Part shown: one piece after another, positions 42,470 to 50,387 of the stretch
Layout of the letters: each line of letters opens with the position of its first letter
Position numbering within the stretch: position 1 is the stretch's first letter
Origin: CAIYZT01 sp031385445
GTDB taxonomy: Bacteria; Pseudomonadota; Alphaproteobacteria; Rhodobacterales; Rhodobacteraceae
DNA length: 64,000 nt
Assembly: GCA_031385445.1 (NCBI GenBank)
Contig: JANNBM010000056.1
Span: forward strand, 62,001-126,000
Direction: 5' to 3'
The notes under the pieces: generated by a model
The model's database searches: none
Seen by the model: the letters and a program-made list of their open reading frames with translations, nothing else
Told to the model about the DNA's origin: nothing
Program-made: the position numbers and the translations under genes

Positions 42470-43078
42470 TTAACCGGCATTGCGCACAAAACAGGCCGTC
42501 CGCTCGGCAATTATGTCCGGCGTATCGTCGCGTTTGAAAAAATCAGCAAAGGCCCCGCCCGGAAGCATCAGATAAGTGAAGGTCGTATGGTCAACGCCAT
42601 AAAACTCACCCTCATCTTCGTGCCGGACATAGGCCACTTTATAAGCGGCGGCGGCGGTCTTTATTTGCGCATCGGTGCCGGTCAATCCGACCAATGCAGG
42701 ATGAATATTGTTCGTATATTCAGCCATGACAGGCGCTGTGTCACGGGCCGGATCGACGGTTATGAAATAGGTCGAAATTTCGATCCCGCGCTCGTCCAGA
42801 ATATCCATCGCTTCGGCGTTTCGAACATTATCGAGCGGACAAACATCGGGACAAAACGTATAGCCGAAATAGACCAGCGCGGGCTTTTTGAACAAATCGG
42901 CATCGGTCACGGCCGCCCCGATTTCATCGGTCAGGCTCAGCGGGCCGCCAATGCTGCCCCCGGCGACGGTGCCGCCGCCACAGGCCGCAAACTGATCGGT
43001 CCGGGTGCCCAGCCAATACTGCCAACCCAAAAATGCTATTGCCGAAGCCGCGGCCAAAACCGCCAAAAAGCGCGACAT
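42470..43078 (-). CDS. SCO family copper chaperone
   Basis: A 202-residue membrane-anchored thioredoxin-fold protein that delivers copper to the CuA site of cytochrome c oxidase. It has one N-terminal membrane helix, the copper-binding TFCPDVCPL motif (Cys76 and Cys80) and His164 in the DHTTF motif. The start is ATG at 43078. No cox genes lie in the window, so its oxidase partner is elsewhere. A candidate terminator follows at 42418-42453. Confidence 0.92.
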   Translation of the reverse strand: MSRFLAVLAAASAIAFLGWQYWLGTRTDQFAACGGGTVAGGSIGGPLSLTDEIGAAVTDADLFKKPALVYFGYTFCPDVCPLDNVRNAEAMDILDERGIEISTYFITVDPARDTAPVMAEYTNNIHPALVGLTGTDAQIKTAAAAYKVAYVRHEDEGEFYGVDHTTFTYLMLPGGAFADFFKRDDTPDIIAERTACFVRNAG

Positions 43079-43423
43079 TTTGATCTCCACCTGTTCGCTG
43101 CATTCAACCCCGAAACCGGCGAACTTAACAGACCCATTTGGCCGGTTAAGAGCCGCAGGACAAATCGCCCATCGGCAGCTTTCCCGCGCCGCCGACACGG
43201 GCGCGCGCCCTTTGGACAAAAGACGTTGCGTCAGTGTGTCCGCGCGGGGTTTGACAGAAAACGGGCAACAGATCAACTTGAGGGAGAGCGCCTCTCTCGC
43301 AGCGCGCAAAGATCCCTTAAGGTTAACGTCCTATTAAGGCTTTAGGTTGCATTCTTGGTAGGCAGCAGCACAAATACGTTGTGCCGGCCGCACGACGACG
43401 ACAAGGGAAGCAGGTAAGACGAC
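43079..43423. other. 345-nt intergenic region between SCO and PAS genes
   Basis: This divergent region contains no convincing gene. It includes a TTGACA hexamer near 43249, a hairpin GGGAGAG-CGC-CTCTCTC near 43283, an inverted CCTTAA/TTAAGG pair near 43316-43340 and a 17-bp inverted repeat at 43368-43384. It probably holds the promoters for both flanking genes. Confidence 0.5.
43368..43384. promoter_or_regulatory. 17-bp inverted repeat upstream of the PAS gene
   Basis: GCACAA-ATACG-TTGTGC is a perfect 6-bp inverted repeat with a 5-nt spacer, about 40 nt upstream of the PAS protein start. The geometry suits a dimeric regulator site; the regulator is not identified. Confidence 0.4.
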
Positions 43424-45013
43424 ATGAATTCAGATTGGCTTTTGGGTTTGGGGCTCGTTCTTACGTCGACCGTGACAGCACTTTTCGGCGTTTGGCTCTT
43501 GCACGCGCTTCCTTCAAGATCGGGCAAAACAGGCTCTGCTTTTGACCGCAGCGAAGGGGTCGTATTTTTGTTCGATGGCGAATCGCTGTTGGATTCCTCG
43601 CCCGCAGCACGCGCCCTTTTCGCGTCGAGTCCGAACCGAAATTCGACCTGGGCACAGCTGATGTCCTATCTTGCCGCACGGTTTGACGATATCAATGCCG
43701 CCTTGTTGCGCCTGCCGCAGGAGGGGGTAATCTCGCTCGCCTCGAACGAGACGCGCGGCGAGCCAATCTTGCTGGTGGCCGAACTGCGCGGCGGGCTGAC
43801 ACGGTTTACCCTGCATGATCTTGACGCGGATCAATCCGCCATGCGTCACGATACCCTGACCTACCGCGTTCAAACCGAAGAGTTGGCGATGCTGCGCAAC
43901 ATGATGGCGCGCGTGCCGGTTCTGGTCTGGCGGCAAAACGCGGCTGGCGAAGTGTTTTGGGCCAACCCAACCTATCTGGAGGCGGTAAAGACCACCGGCG
44001 AGTCCAAAAATATCACCTGGCCCCTGCCGCCGTTGTTCGAGCCGACGGCAAGCGCGCGTCCGGGTTCGGGGCAAAGGCAAAAGCTGCAGCTTTCCGATGG
44101 CAACACCCGGTGGTTCACGCTGGTTTCCTTTGCCGATGGGGATGGGTTTATCTGCTTCGGTCTGCCCGCCGATGCGACCGTCAGCGCCGAAAAAGCCCTG
44201 CGCGATTTCATGCAGACCCTGACCAAAACCTTTGCGCAGCTTCAGGTCGGCCTTGCGATTTTTGACGACGCGCGCCAGCTTCAGTTGTTCAATCCGGCGC
44301 TTCTGGATCTGACGGGTCTGCCGATCGACTTTCTAACCTCGCGGCCGACGCTTTTGGCGGTTCTGGACGCGATGCGCGACCGGAACATGATTCCCGAACC
44401 CAAGGATTACCGCAGTTGGCGGCGCCAGTTGGTGGATATGGAAAAGGCGGCGTCGACGGGCCATTATGAAGAAACGTGGAGCCTGCCCAGCGGGCAGACT
44501 TACCGCGTCATTGGCCGGCCGCACCCCAATGGCGCGCTGGCTTTGATCATGGAAGACATTTCGTCGGAAATGCTGCGCACCCGTCGCTACAAGGCCGATC
44601 TGGAGCTGGGGCAGTTCGTTATTGACGAGCTAGATCAAGGCGTTGCGGTCTTTTCAGCTGAGGGTCAGCTGGTGATGTCGAACGCGGCCTATGTCGCGCT
44701 TTGGGGGCATGATCTGTCTGAAACGCTGGGCGAGGCGACGGTCGGGACGCTGTGCAACTATTGGCGCGAAAACTCTGCCACGACCCAGCTTTGGCCGCAG
44801 ATCGAAACCTTTGTGAACAACCCCGGTGACCGGTTGAAGTGGAGCGCTGACGTTCGGATGAACGACGGGCGCGTGGTTGGATGTCATGTCGCGCCGTTGC
44901 ACGGTGGCGCAACCTTGATCAGCTTTGTCTGGAAACCTGCGCAGGCGGTCCTCGCGCCAGTCGACGGGGAAACGATCAGCCTTCTGCCCCAAGCGGTGCC
45001 CTTGCGCGCCTGA
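43424..45013 (+). CDS. Membrane-anchored multi-PAS protein without a kinase domain
   Basis: A 529-residue protein with one N-terminal membrane helix (about 6-27), then PAS-like sensor domains: one around 265-385 (FAQLQVGLAIFDDARQLQLFNPAL) and another around 390-510 (IDELDQGVAVFSAEGQLVMSNAAY). An earlier degenerate PAS-like region (MMARVPVLVWRQNAAGEVFW) may be a third. No HisKA, HATPase, GGDEF or EAL motif is present. Family members of this kind occur near tsaE in Rhodobacterales; I infer a role in signalling but cannot say to what. It is divergent from SCO. Confidence 0.75.
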   Translation: MNSDWLLGLGLVLTSTVTALFGVWLLHALPSRSGKTGSAFDRSEGVVFLFDGESLLDSSPAARALFASSPNRNSTWAQLMSYLAARFDDINAALLRLPQEGVISLASNETRGEPILLVAELRGGLTRFTLHDLDADQSAMRHDTLTYRVQTEELAMLRNMMARVPVLVWRQNAAGEVFWANPTYLEAVKTTGESKNITWPLPPLFEPTASARPGSGQRQKLQLSDGNTRWFTLVSFADGDGFICFGLPADATVSAEKALRDFMQTLTKTFAQLQVGLAIFDDARQLQLFNPALLDLTGLPIDFLTSRPTLLAVLDAMRDRNMIPEPKDYRSWRRQLVDMEKAASTGHYEETWSLPSGQTYRVIGRPHPNGALALIMEDISSEMLRTRRYKADLELGQFVIDELDQGVAVFSAEGQLVMSNAAYVALWGHDLSETLGEATVGTLCNYWRENSATTQLWPQIETFVNNPGDRLKWSADVRMNDGRVVGCHVAPLHGGATLISFVWKPAQAVLAPVDGETISLLPQAVPLRA

Positions 45014-45028
45014 GCGACCCCCCGGCGA

Positions 45029-45928
45029 TCAGTCTGACGCCAGAACGCCAACGCATTGTTTTGGCAAATCCGCCATCGTAAACTCGCGCGGGTGTTTTTT
45101 CTTTGGCGGCGGCGGTTCGGGATTCGCTGGTTTGGGCAGGGTTTCGGGGTGCAGATAGGCGTTTGAAACCCACCACATCAGCGTTTCATCGCAGCCATCC
45201 CCGCCCTTTGACAGTTCGGCAACGGTCGGGCTTTGCGTCTGGCAAAGGGATGACCCCTTTGGGCATTTCAGCCGGACATGGAAATGCGTGTCATGCCCCG
45301 CCTCTGGCCGGATTTTTTGCAGCCACTTTTTATCCGACGCGCGGGCGGTCTTGCACATCTCGATCTTGACCGCGGCGGCCACAAAAATGCGGTCAACCCG
45401 CGGATCCGATGCGGCGGCCTTCATGATTTCATAATTCTGCCGGGTCCAGTTTTTCGTGACCGAAAGCTGATCGTCCGACCGAACCGGGATTGATGATATC
45501 TCTTCGCGCTCGGCGACGGTCAGGTTCAGCCGGCTCGCGGGAAGCTGCCAGATATCCACATCCAACCCGATCTGATGACTGGCGTGGCCCGAATCCATCG
45601 GCCCACCGCGCGGATTGCCGATATCGCCGACATAGATGCCCTTCCATCCCCGCTGCGTCGCCGCAAAGACCGACAGGTCCTGCAAAAAGGCGATTGTCGT
45701 TGGCTGGCCATAATTCCGATGCCGCGACAACCGCATCGCTTGCCATGTCGGGCCGGTTTCGGGCAGCTCGACCAGACCCGCAGCGCAGCCCTTGGCATAG
45801 CTGCCGATCGGCATGGGCGCCTGATTGGACGGGAAATCCTCGGCCGCGAAAAGCGTGGCCGCGGTTTGTTCGGCGCCCGCTGAAAGGGGCACACACAGCG
45901 CCAGAGCGATCAAAACCTTGCGGATCAT
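45029..45928 (-). CDS. mepA: Penicillin-insensitive murein endopeptidase
   Basis: MepA cuts D-Ala-mDAP cross-links in the periplasm. The 299-residue precursor has a signal peptide (cleavage after AGA near residue 19), and its zinc ligands lie in SGHASHQIGLDVDIW (His118, Asp125) and HDTHFHVRLKCP in the C-terminal part. Length and motifs match MepA. The ATG overlaps the upstream MFS gene stop by four nt, an unusual pairing, so the two are probably one transcript. Its stop faces that of the PAS gene 15 nt away. Confidence 0.93.
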   Translation of the reverse strand: MIRKVLIALALCVPLSAGAEQTAATLFAAEDFPSNQAPMPIGSYAKGCAAGLVELPETGPTWQAMRLSRHRNYGQPTTIAFLQDLSVFAATQRGWKGIYVGDIGNPRGGPMDSGHASHQIGLDVDIWQLPASRLNLTVAEREEISSIPVRSDDQLSVTKNWTRQNYEIMKAAASDPRVDRIFVAAAVKIEMCKTARASDKKWLQKIRPEAGHDTHFHVRLKCPKGSSLCQTQSPTVAELSKGGDGCDETLMWWVSNAYLHPETLPKPANPEPPPPKKKHPREFTMADLPKQCVGVLASD

Positions 45929-47298
45929 GAAACGGCTTGCTCCCCCTTGGGTTTCACCCAGATCAGCAAAATAAGGCCGATAAGGAACAGCAAGACCACC
46001 GGCGATATGCCAATGCGCGCCGATTGGCTGAAAAACGAGACGACGGCGATCAGGAAAGGCGTGATAAAGCTGGCCACTTTGCCCGAGAGCGCGAACAGGC
46101 CAAACGCTTCGGTCGCGCGGTCGGGGGTGGTGTGGCGCACCAAAAGCGTGCGCGACGCGGCCTGCAATGGCCCCCCCGCAGCGCCGATCAAAGCGCCGCA
46201 GATGTAAAAGATGATGTCCGGCACGTTCGAAGCCGGGTCCAGCGGAAGGCCCCAAAGCGCGGTGCGGTCCAGCCCGACGATGACAATACAAACCACAAGC
46301 AGCGTGATGATCGACCATTTGATCACTGGTTTTGGCCCGTGTTTCGCATCCAACTTGCCGCCGATCCACGATGCGATCATCGCAGTGACTCCGCCAAGAA
46401 TGCCGAAAATGCCGATGGCCGTGATCGACCAATCCAGAACATTGGAGGCATAGACCCCGCCAAAAGCGTAAAGCGCGTTCAGCGCGTCGCGGTAGGCGAG
46501 CGAGGACAAAAGATAGAAAAGCAGCGATTTGCGATAGCGCAGCGAGGCGATCAGATCCCATAAAGACCCCATCGCCGCGCCGATCCGGATACCCCCGCCG
46601 GTTCCTTTGGGCTCTTTGACCCAGATAAAAAAGGGAATCATGAAAACGGCATACCAAACCGCCGTGACCGGCCCCACCGCCCGCGTCCCCTCGCGCGATT
46701 CCGCGTCCAGACCAAACAGCGGGTCCAGCCCCAGCAGCGTCTTTCCGGTGGTGGCGCTTTCCGAAAAAAAGCACAGCATCAGGATCAACGCCAACAGACC
46801 GCCCAGATAGCCAAAGGCAAAACCGCTGCCCGAAATGGCGCCGATGTCATCCTTGTCGGTCAGGCTTGGCATCATCGCATTGGTGAAGATCGTGGTGAAC
46901 TCCATCCCGATAAAACCCATGCCGAAAAAGAACACTGCCCAAAGCAACATGCCAGCTTCGCCGCCGGGGCTGACCCACCATAGCCCATAGGCGCCAACGA
47001 CGTAAAAGACCGAAAACACCCAGACCCAGACCAAACGCCGCCCGGTTCCATCGGCGATGGCGCCCAAGATCGGGGCCAGAACCGCAACGATGACCGACGA
47101 GACGGTCAGCCCGAACCCCCAATAAGCCTGCGCGGCGGCCTTTGCAGCGCCTTCGTCCATCCCGGCGCCCATATAATAACCGCGGGCAATCTCGGCAAAA
47201 TAGGGGCCGAAGATGAAGGTCAGAAGCAGGGTGTTGTAAGGCTGGCTTGCCCAATCAAAGAACCACCAGCCCCAAAGTCTTTGCCGCTGCGTTGCCAT
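45925..47298 (-). CDS. MFS transporter (Atg22/UMF1-like)
   Basis: A 457-residue membrane protein with 11-12 helices. It starts ATQRQRLWGWWFFDWASQPYNTLLLTF, whose WxxFDWAxQPY motif is typical of the Atg22-like group of the MFS (amino acid effluxers by homology). GLFALSGKVASFITPFL and VSFFSQSARIGI are also family-like. Substrate unknown. The Met at 47298 is chosen, as GGGGGCAGGG precedes it. It overlaps mepA by four nt. Confidence 0.87.
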   Translation of the reverse strand: MATQRQRLWGWWFFDWASQPYNTLLLTFIFGPYFAEIARGYYMGAGMDEGAAKAAAQAYWGFGLTVSSVIVAVLAPILGAIADGTGRRLVWVWVFSVFYVVGAYGLWWVSPGGEAGMLLWAVFFFGMGFIGMEFTTIFTNAMMPSLTDKDDIGAISGSGFAFGYLGGLLALILMLCFFSESATTGKTLLGLDPLFGLDAESREGTRAVGPVTAVWYAVFMIPFFIWVKEPKGTGGGIRIGAAMGSLWDLIASLRYRKSLLFYLLSSLAYRDALNALYAFGGVYASNVLDWSITAIGIFGILGGVTAMIASWIGGKLDAKHGPKPVIKWSIITLLVVCIVIVGLDRTALWGLPLDPASNVPDIIFYICGALIGAAGGPLQAASRTLLVRHTTPDRATEAFGLFALSGKVASFITPFLIAVVSFFSQSARIGISPVVLLFLIGLILLIWVKPKGEQAVS

Positions 47299-47367
47299 GC
47301 CCTGCCCCCGGTTTTGATTTTGGATGATCAAGCCTGAAACGCGCCCCACTGGCAAGCGAAAGACGTG

Positions 47368-47898
47368 TCAGGCCGCCGGCGGCCAGGGCCGATCGGCATC
47401 CGCCGCGATCCAGGCCTGCACCCATGCGGGCAAGTCGGGGCTTTTCGGCACATGGCCCAGCGCCTGCGCCACCTCGCCCGGATTGACCAGCCCCGCCTTT
47501 GACGTAAACCCGGACCGCAGCAGCATCGCGGCGGTGCATTCACCCCCCCGCCAAAACGTCTGCTCCATATAGATGAACCGCTGATCCCAACCCAAAACGC
47601 GGCACTTTTGGGTTAACACCTGAAACAGTGTCACCCTTTTGCGGTAGCGCACAGAATTGCCCGCCACCGTGATCCCCCAGCCATTGGCCCGCGCCACCCG
47701 GTCAAACCCCATCCGCACCGACATCGGAATGCGCCCCAGATCAAAAAGGGTCAGCGTGCGGCCATTGTTCAGCTCTCGCCACGGGTCCAGATCCTGCGGC
47801 CAGACGCGGTGCGTGCTGATATGGCTGTCCAAAAGGCCCAACTTCGGCGCGCGTCGAAATTTGCGCATCTCGTTCCACATGCGAAGATAGGGATACAT
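47368..47898 (-). CDS. Thioesterase family protein (4HBT-like)
   Basis: A 176-residue hot-dog-fold protein: RVWPQDLDPWRELNNGRTLTLFDLGR carries the family's DLDxxxxLNNG region, and GNSVRYRKRVTLFQVL and FIYMEQTFWRGGECTAAML follow. It probably hydrolyses an acyl-CoA, substrate unknown. It lies between the MFS gene and yggT and is divergent from the latter. Confidence 0.85.
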   Translation of the reverse strand: MYPYLRMWNEMRKFRRAPKLGLLDSHISTHRVWPQDLDPWRELNNGRTLTLFDLGRIPMSVRMGFDRVARANGWGITVAGNSVRYRKRVTLFQVLTQKCRVLGWDQRFIYMEQTFWRGGECTAAMLLRSGFTSKAGLVNPGEVAQALGHVPKSPDLPAWVQAWIAADADRPWPPAA

Positions 47899-48027
47899 CG
47901 GCAGCTCCTTTTCGGGTCAGCGGTGCCTGCGCTGGGCGCGAAGGTCAAGACCAGACGCGGCGGCAGGCGCCCTTGCCCTTGGCCCATGGGCGCGGTACCT
48001 GTTTGCGGCACATCACCGGAGCCGCCC

Positions 48028-48315
48028 ATGACCTCGCTTTTCCAGATCCTTGTTGCCCTGCTCGACATCGCCAAATGGATCGTTCTGGCCCATGTCATCA
48101 TGTCCTGGCTGATCAATTTTCAGGTCCTCAATCTGCGGCAATCTGTGGTGTCGCAAATCTGGTACGGGCTGAACCGGTTGCTCGACCCGGTCTATGCCCG
48201 CGTCCGCAAGTTTTTGCCGCAGATGAGCGGCATTGATCTGGCCCCGCTGGTGGTTTTGTTCCTGCTGTATGCCCTGCGCGTCATCCTGTTCAACAACGCC
48301 GCCGCTTTCTCCTGA
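48028..48315 (+). CDS. yggT: YggT family membrane protein
   Basis: A 95-residue protein with two predicted membrane helices and a loop containing NRLLDPVYARVRKFLPQMSGIDLAPLVV (the conserved PI/PVxxxRxxLP...D.SP-like region of YggT, given by region). YggT proteins are inner-membrane factors linked to osmotic tolerance and cell-shape components. The start is ATG at 48028. recQ begins nine nt after its stop. Confidence 0.9.
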   Translation: MTSLFQILVALLDIAKWIVLAHVIMSWLINFQVLNLRQSVVSQIWYGLNRLLDPVYARVRKFLPQMSGIDLAPLVVLFLLYALRVILFNNAAAFS

Positions 48316-48323
48316 GCCGACCC

Positions 48324-50372
48324 ATGGGCCCGATGGACGGACTTCTGGCCGACGTTTTTGGCTTTGCGGCTTTTCGCCCTGGCCAGGAAGAGATTGCCGC
48401 CTCGGTCCTGGATGGGCGCGACACGCTGGCCATCATGCCAACGGGCGGTGGTAAATCTCTTTGTTTTCAACTGCCTGCGCTGCTGCGGCCGGGAGTAACG
48501 GTTGTCATCTCGCCGCTGATTGCCCTGATGCGCGATCAGGTGCGATCCCTGCGCGAGGTCGGGGTGGAGGCTGGGGCGCTGACCTCTGGCAATACGGACG
48601 AAGAGACTGAGGCGGTTTTTACGGCGCTGGACGAGGGCACGCTGAAGCTGCTTTATATCGCGCCCGAACGGTTGGCCAATCCGGGAACTACAGCGCTTTT
48701 GCGGCGGGCGGGCTGCAGCATGATCGCGGTGGACGAGGCGCATTGCGTTAGCCAGTGGGGCCATGATTTTCGCCCCGATTACCTGCGGATCGGCGATCTT
48801 GGCCGCGCTTTGGGTGTGCCCGTGGCGGCCTTTACCGCCACTGCGGACGAGGAAACCCGAACCGAAATCATCGCCCGCCTGTTCAATGGCCGCGCGCCCG
48901 CCAGCTTTTTGCGCGGCTTTGACCGGCCCAATATCCACCTCGCCTTTGCCGCAAAAAACAGTCCGCGCGATCAGATTTTGGCTTTTGCTGGCGCCCGAAA
49001 AGGCCAGTCGGGCATCGTTTACTGCGCCTCACGCGCCAAAACCGAAACTCTGGCGCAGGCTCTGCGCGAGGCGGGGCATTCGTCGATGGCCTATCACGCC
49101 GGGCTTGACCCGGACCGCCGCCGCGAGGTGGAGCGCGCGTTTCAGCAAGAGGATGGGCTGATCGTGGTGGCCACGGTCGCCTTTGGCATGGGCATCGACA
49201 AGCCGGATATCCGCTGGGTGGCCCACGCCGATCTGCCCAAATCGATCGAATCCTATTATCAGGAAATCGGCCGATCGGGCCGTGACGGCGCCCCCGCCGA
49301 AACCATGACCCTGTACGGCGCCGAAGATATCCGCCTGCGCCGCAGCCAGATTGATGAAGGCGCGGCGCCAGATGACCGAAAAGAGGCCGACCACGCCCGC
49401 CTGAACGCGCTTTTGGGGCTGGCCGAGGCGATTGCCTGCCGCCGTCAGCGGCTTTTGGGCTATTTCGGCGAGGACAGCGCACCCTGCGGCCATTGCGATC
49501 TTTGCGAGCGACCCGCCAAAACCTTTGACGCCACGGACGCGGTGCGCAAGGCGCTGTCCGCGATGTTGCGCACGGGGGAAAGTTTCGGCGCGGGGCATCT
49601 GATTGACATTCTGACCGGGGCGATGACCGATAAAGTGCGCGAACGGAGCCATGACGCGCTGCCGACTTTCGGCCTTGGCAGAGACATGGGAAAAGCGCAG
49701 TGGCAGGCGGTGTTCCGGCAAATGATGGGAGCCGATCTGATCCGCCCCGATATGGCGCGGGCGGGCGCGTTCCGCATGACCGAGGCGGCGCGGCCCATTT
49801 TGCGCGGCGAAGCGCGGATTACCCTGCGCAGCGATACTGTTGAGGCCGCGCGTTCCGGCCCGGTGGTCAAGGCGCTTGTGCGCGAGGAGGACGCCGGCCT
49901 TTTGTCGGCGCTGAAGGCCAAACGCCGTGCTTTGGCAGAGGCTGCGGGCGTTCCGGCCTATATCATTTTTACCGACCGCACCCTGATCGAAATGGCCGAA
50001 CGGCGCCCGCAAACGCTTGATGCGATGATGGGCATCACCGGAATCGGCACCAAAAAGCTTGAAACCTATGGCGCAGCTTTTCTGCAGGTGCTGACCGGCG
50101 CGCCCGCCCCGGCGCAGCATCCGGCCCGGATGAAGCTGGCTGGACGCGAGGCGGCGGGCCTGTTTGACCGTCTTGCCGAGGCGCAGTTGGCCCTGTCGCG
50201 GGGCGAAGACGGGACGGGCAAGTTCTTGTCCTGCACCAATTCAACGCTTGCCCAGATCGCGGGCCGCAAACCCCGAACCTTGCAAGACATGGCGCAGGTT
50301 CAGGGAATGGGCGGGCAAAAGGTCGAGCGCTTTGGCGCGGCGTTTTTGGAAATTCTTCGGCAGGAAGAGTAA
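48324..50372 (+). CDS. recQ: ATP-dependent DNA helicase RecQ with two HRDC domains
   Basis: RecQ is a 3-to-5 helicase in recombination and replication restart. The 682-residue protein has Walker A PTGGGKSLC (about 39-47), DEAHCVSQWGHDFRP, motif IV-VI, the RQC zinc site with CGHCDLCER and two tandem HRDC domains, one with LAEAAGVPAYIIFTDRTL and a second with IAGRKPRTLQDMAQVQG. Many RecQ proteins have one HRDC; two or more occur in some lineages. The start may be this ATG or the Met three codons on (48333). It faces the hybrid kinase end 15 nt away. Confidence 0.95.
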   Translation: MGPMDGLLADVFGFAAFRPGQEEIAASVLDGRDTLAIMPTGGGKSLCFQLPALLRPGVTVVISPLIALMRDQVRSLREVGVEAGALTSGNTDEETEAVFTALDEGTLKLLYIAPERLANPGTTALLRRAGCSMIAVDEAHCVSQWGHDFRPDYLRIGDLGRALGVPVAAFTATADEETRTEIIARLFNGRAPASFLRGFDRPNIHLAFAAKNSPRDQILAFAGARKGQSGIVYCASRAKTETLAQALREAGHSSMAYHAGLDPDRRREVERAFQQEDGLIVVATVAFGMGIDKPDIRWVAHADLPKSIESYYQEIGRSGRDGAPAETMTLYGAEDIRLRRSQIDEGAAPDDRKEADHARLNALLGLAEAIACRRQRLLGYFGEDSAPCGHCDLCERPAKTFDATDAVRKALSAMLRTGESFGAGHLIDILTGAMTDKVRERSHDALPTFGLGRDMGKAQWQAVFRQMMGADLIRPDMARAGAFRMTEAARPILRGEARITLRSDTVEAARSGPVVKALVREEDAGLLSALKAKRRALAEAAGVPAYIIFTDRTLIEMAERRPQTLDAMMGITGIGTKKLETYGAAFLQVLTGAPAPAQHPARMKLAGREAAGLFDRLAEAQLALSRGEDGTGKFLSCTNSTLAQIAGRKPRTLQDMAQVQGMGGQKVERFGAAFLEILRQEE

Positions 50373-50387
50373 AGCGGGGCCCGAAGG

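Noticed and set aside
42198..42473. 91-codon open frame on the plus strand between the H-NS-like and SCO genes
   Set aside because: It overlaps the H-NS-like promoter and start, has no ribosome site or recognisable motif, and covers terminator-like sequence.
45029..46774. A single 581-codon protein spanning mepA and part of the MFS gene
   Set aside because: Only the last 299 residues are MepA, starting with a signal peptide at 45928; the rest is out-of-frame MFS sequence.
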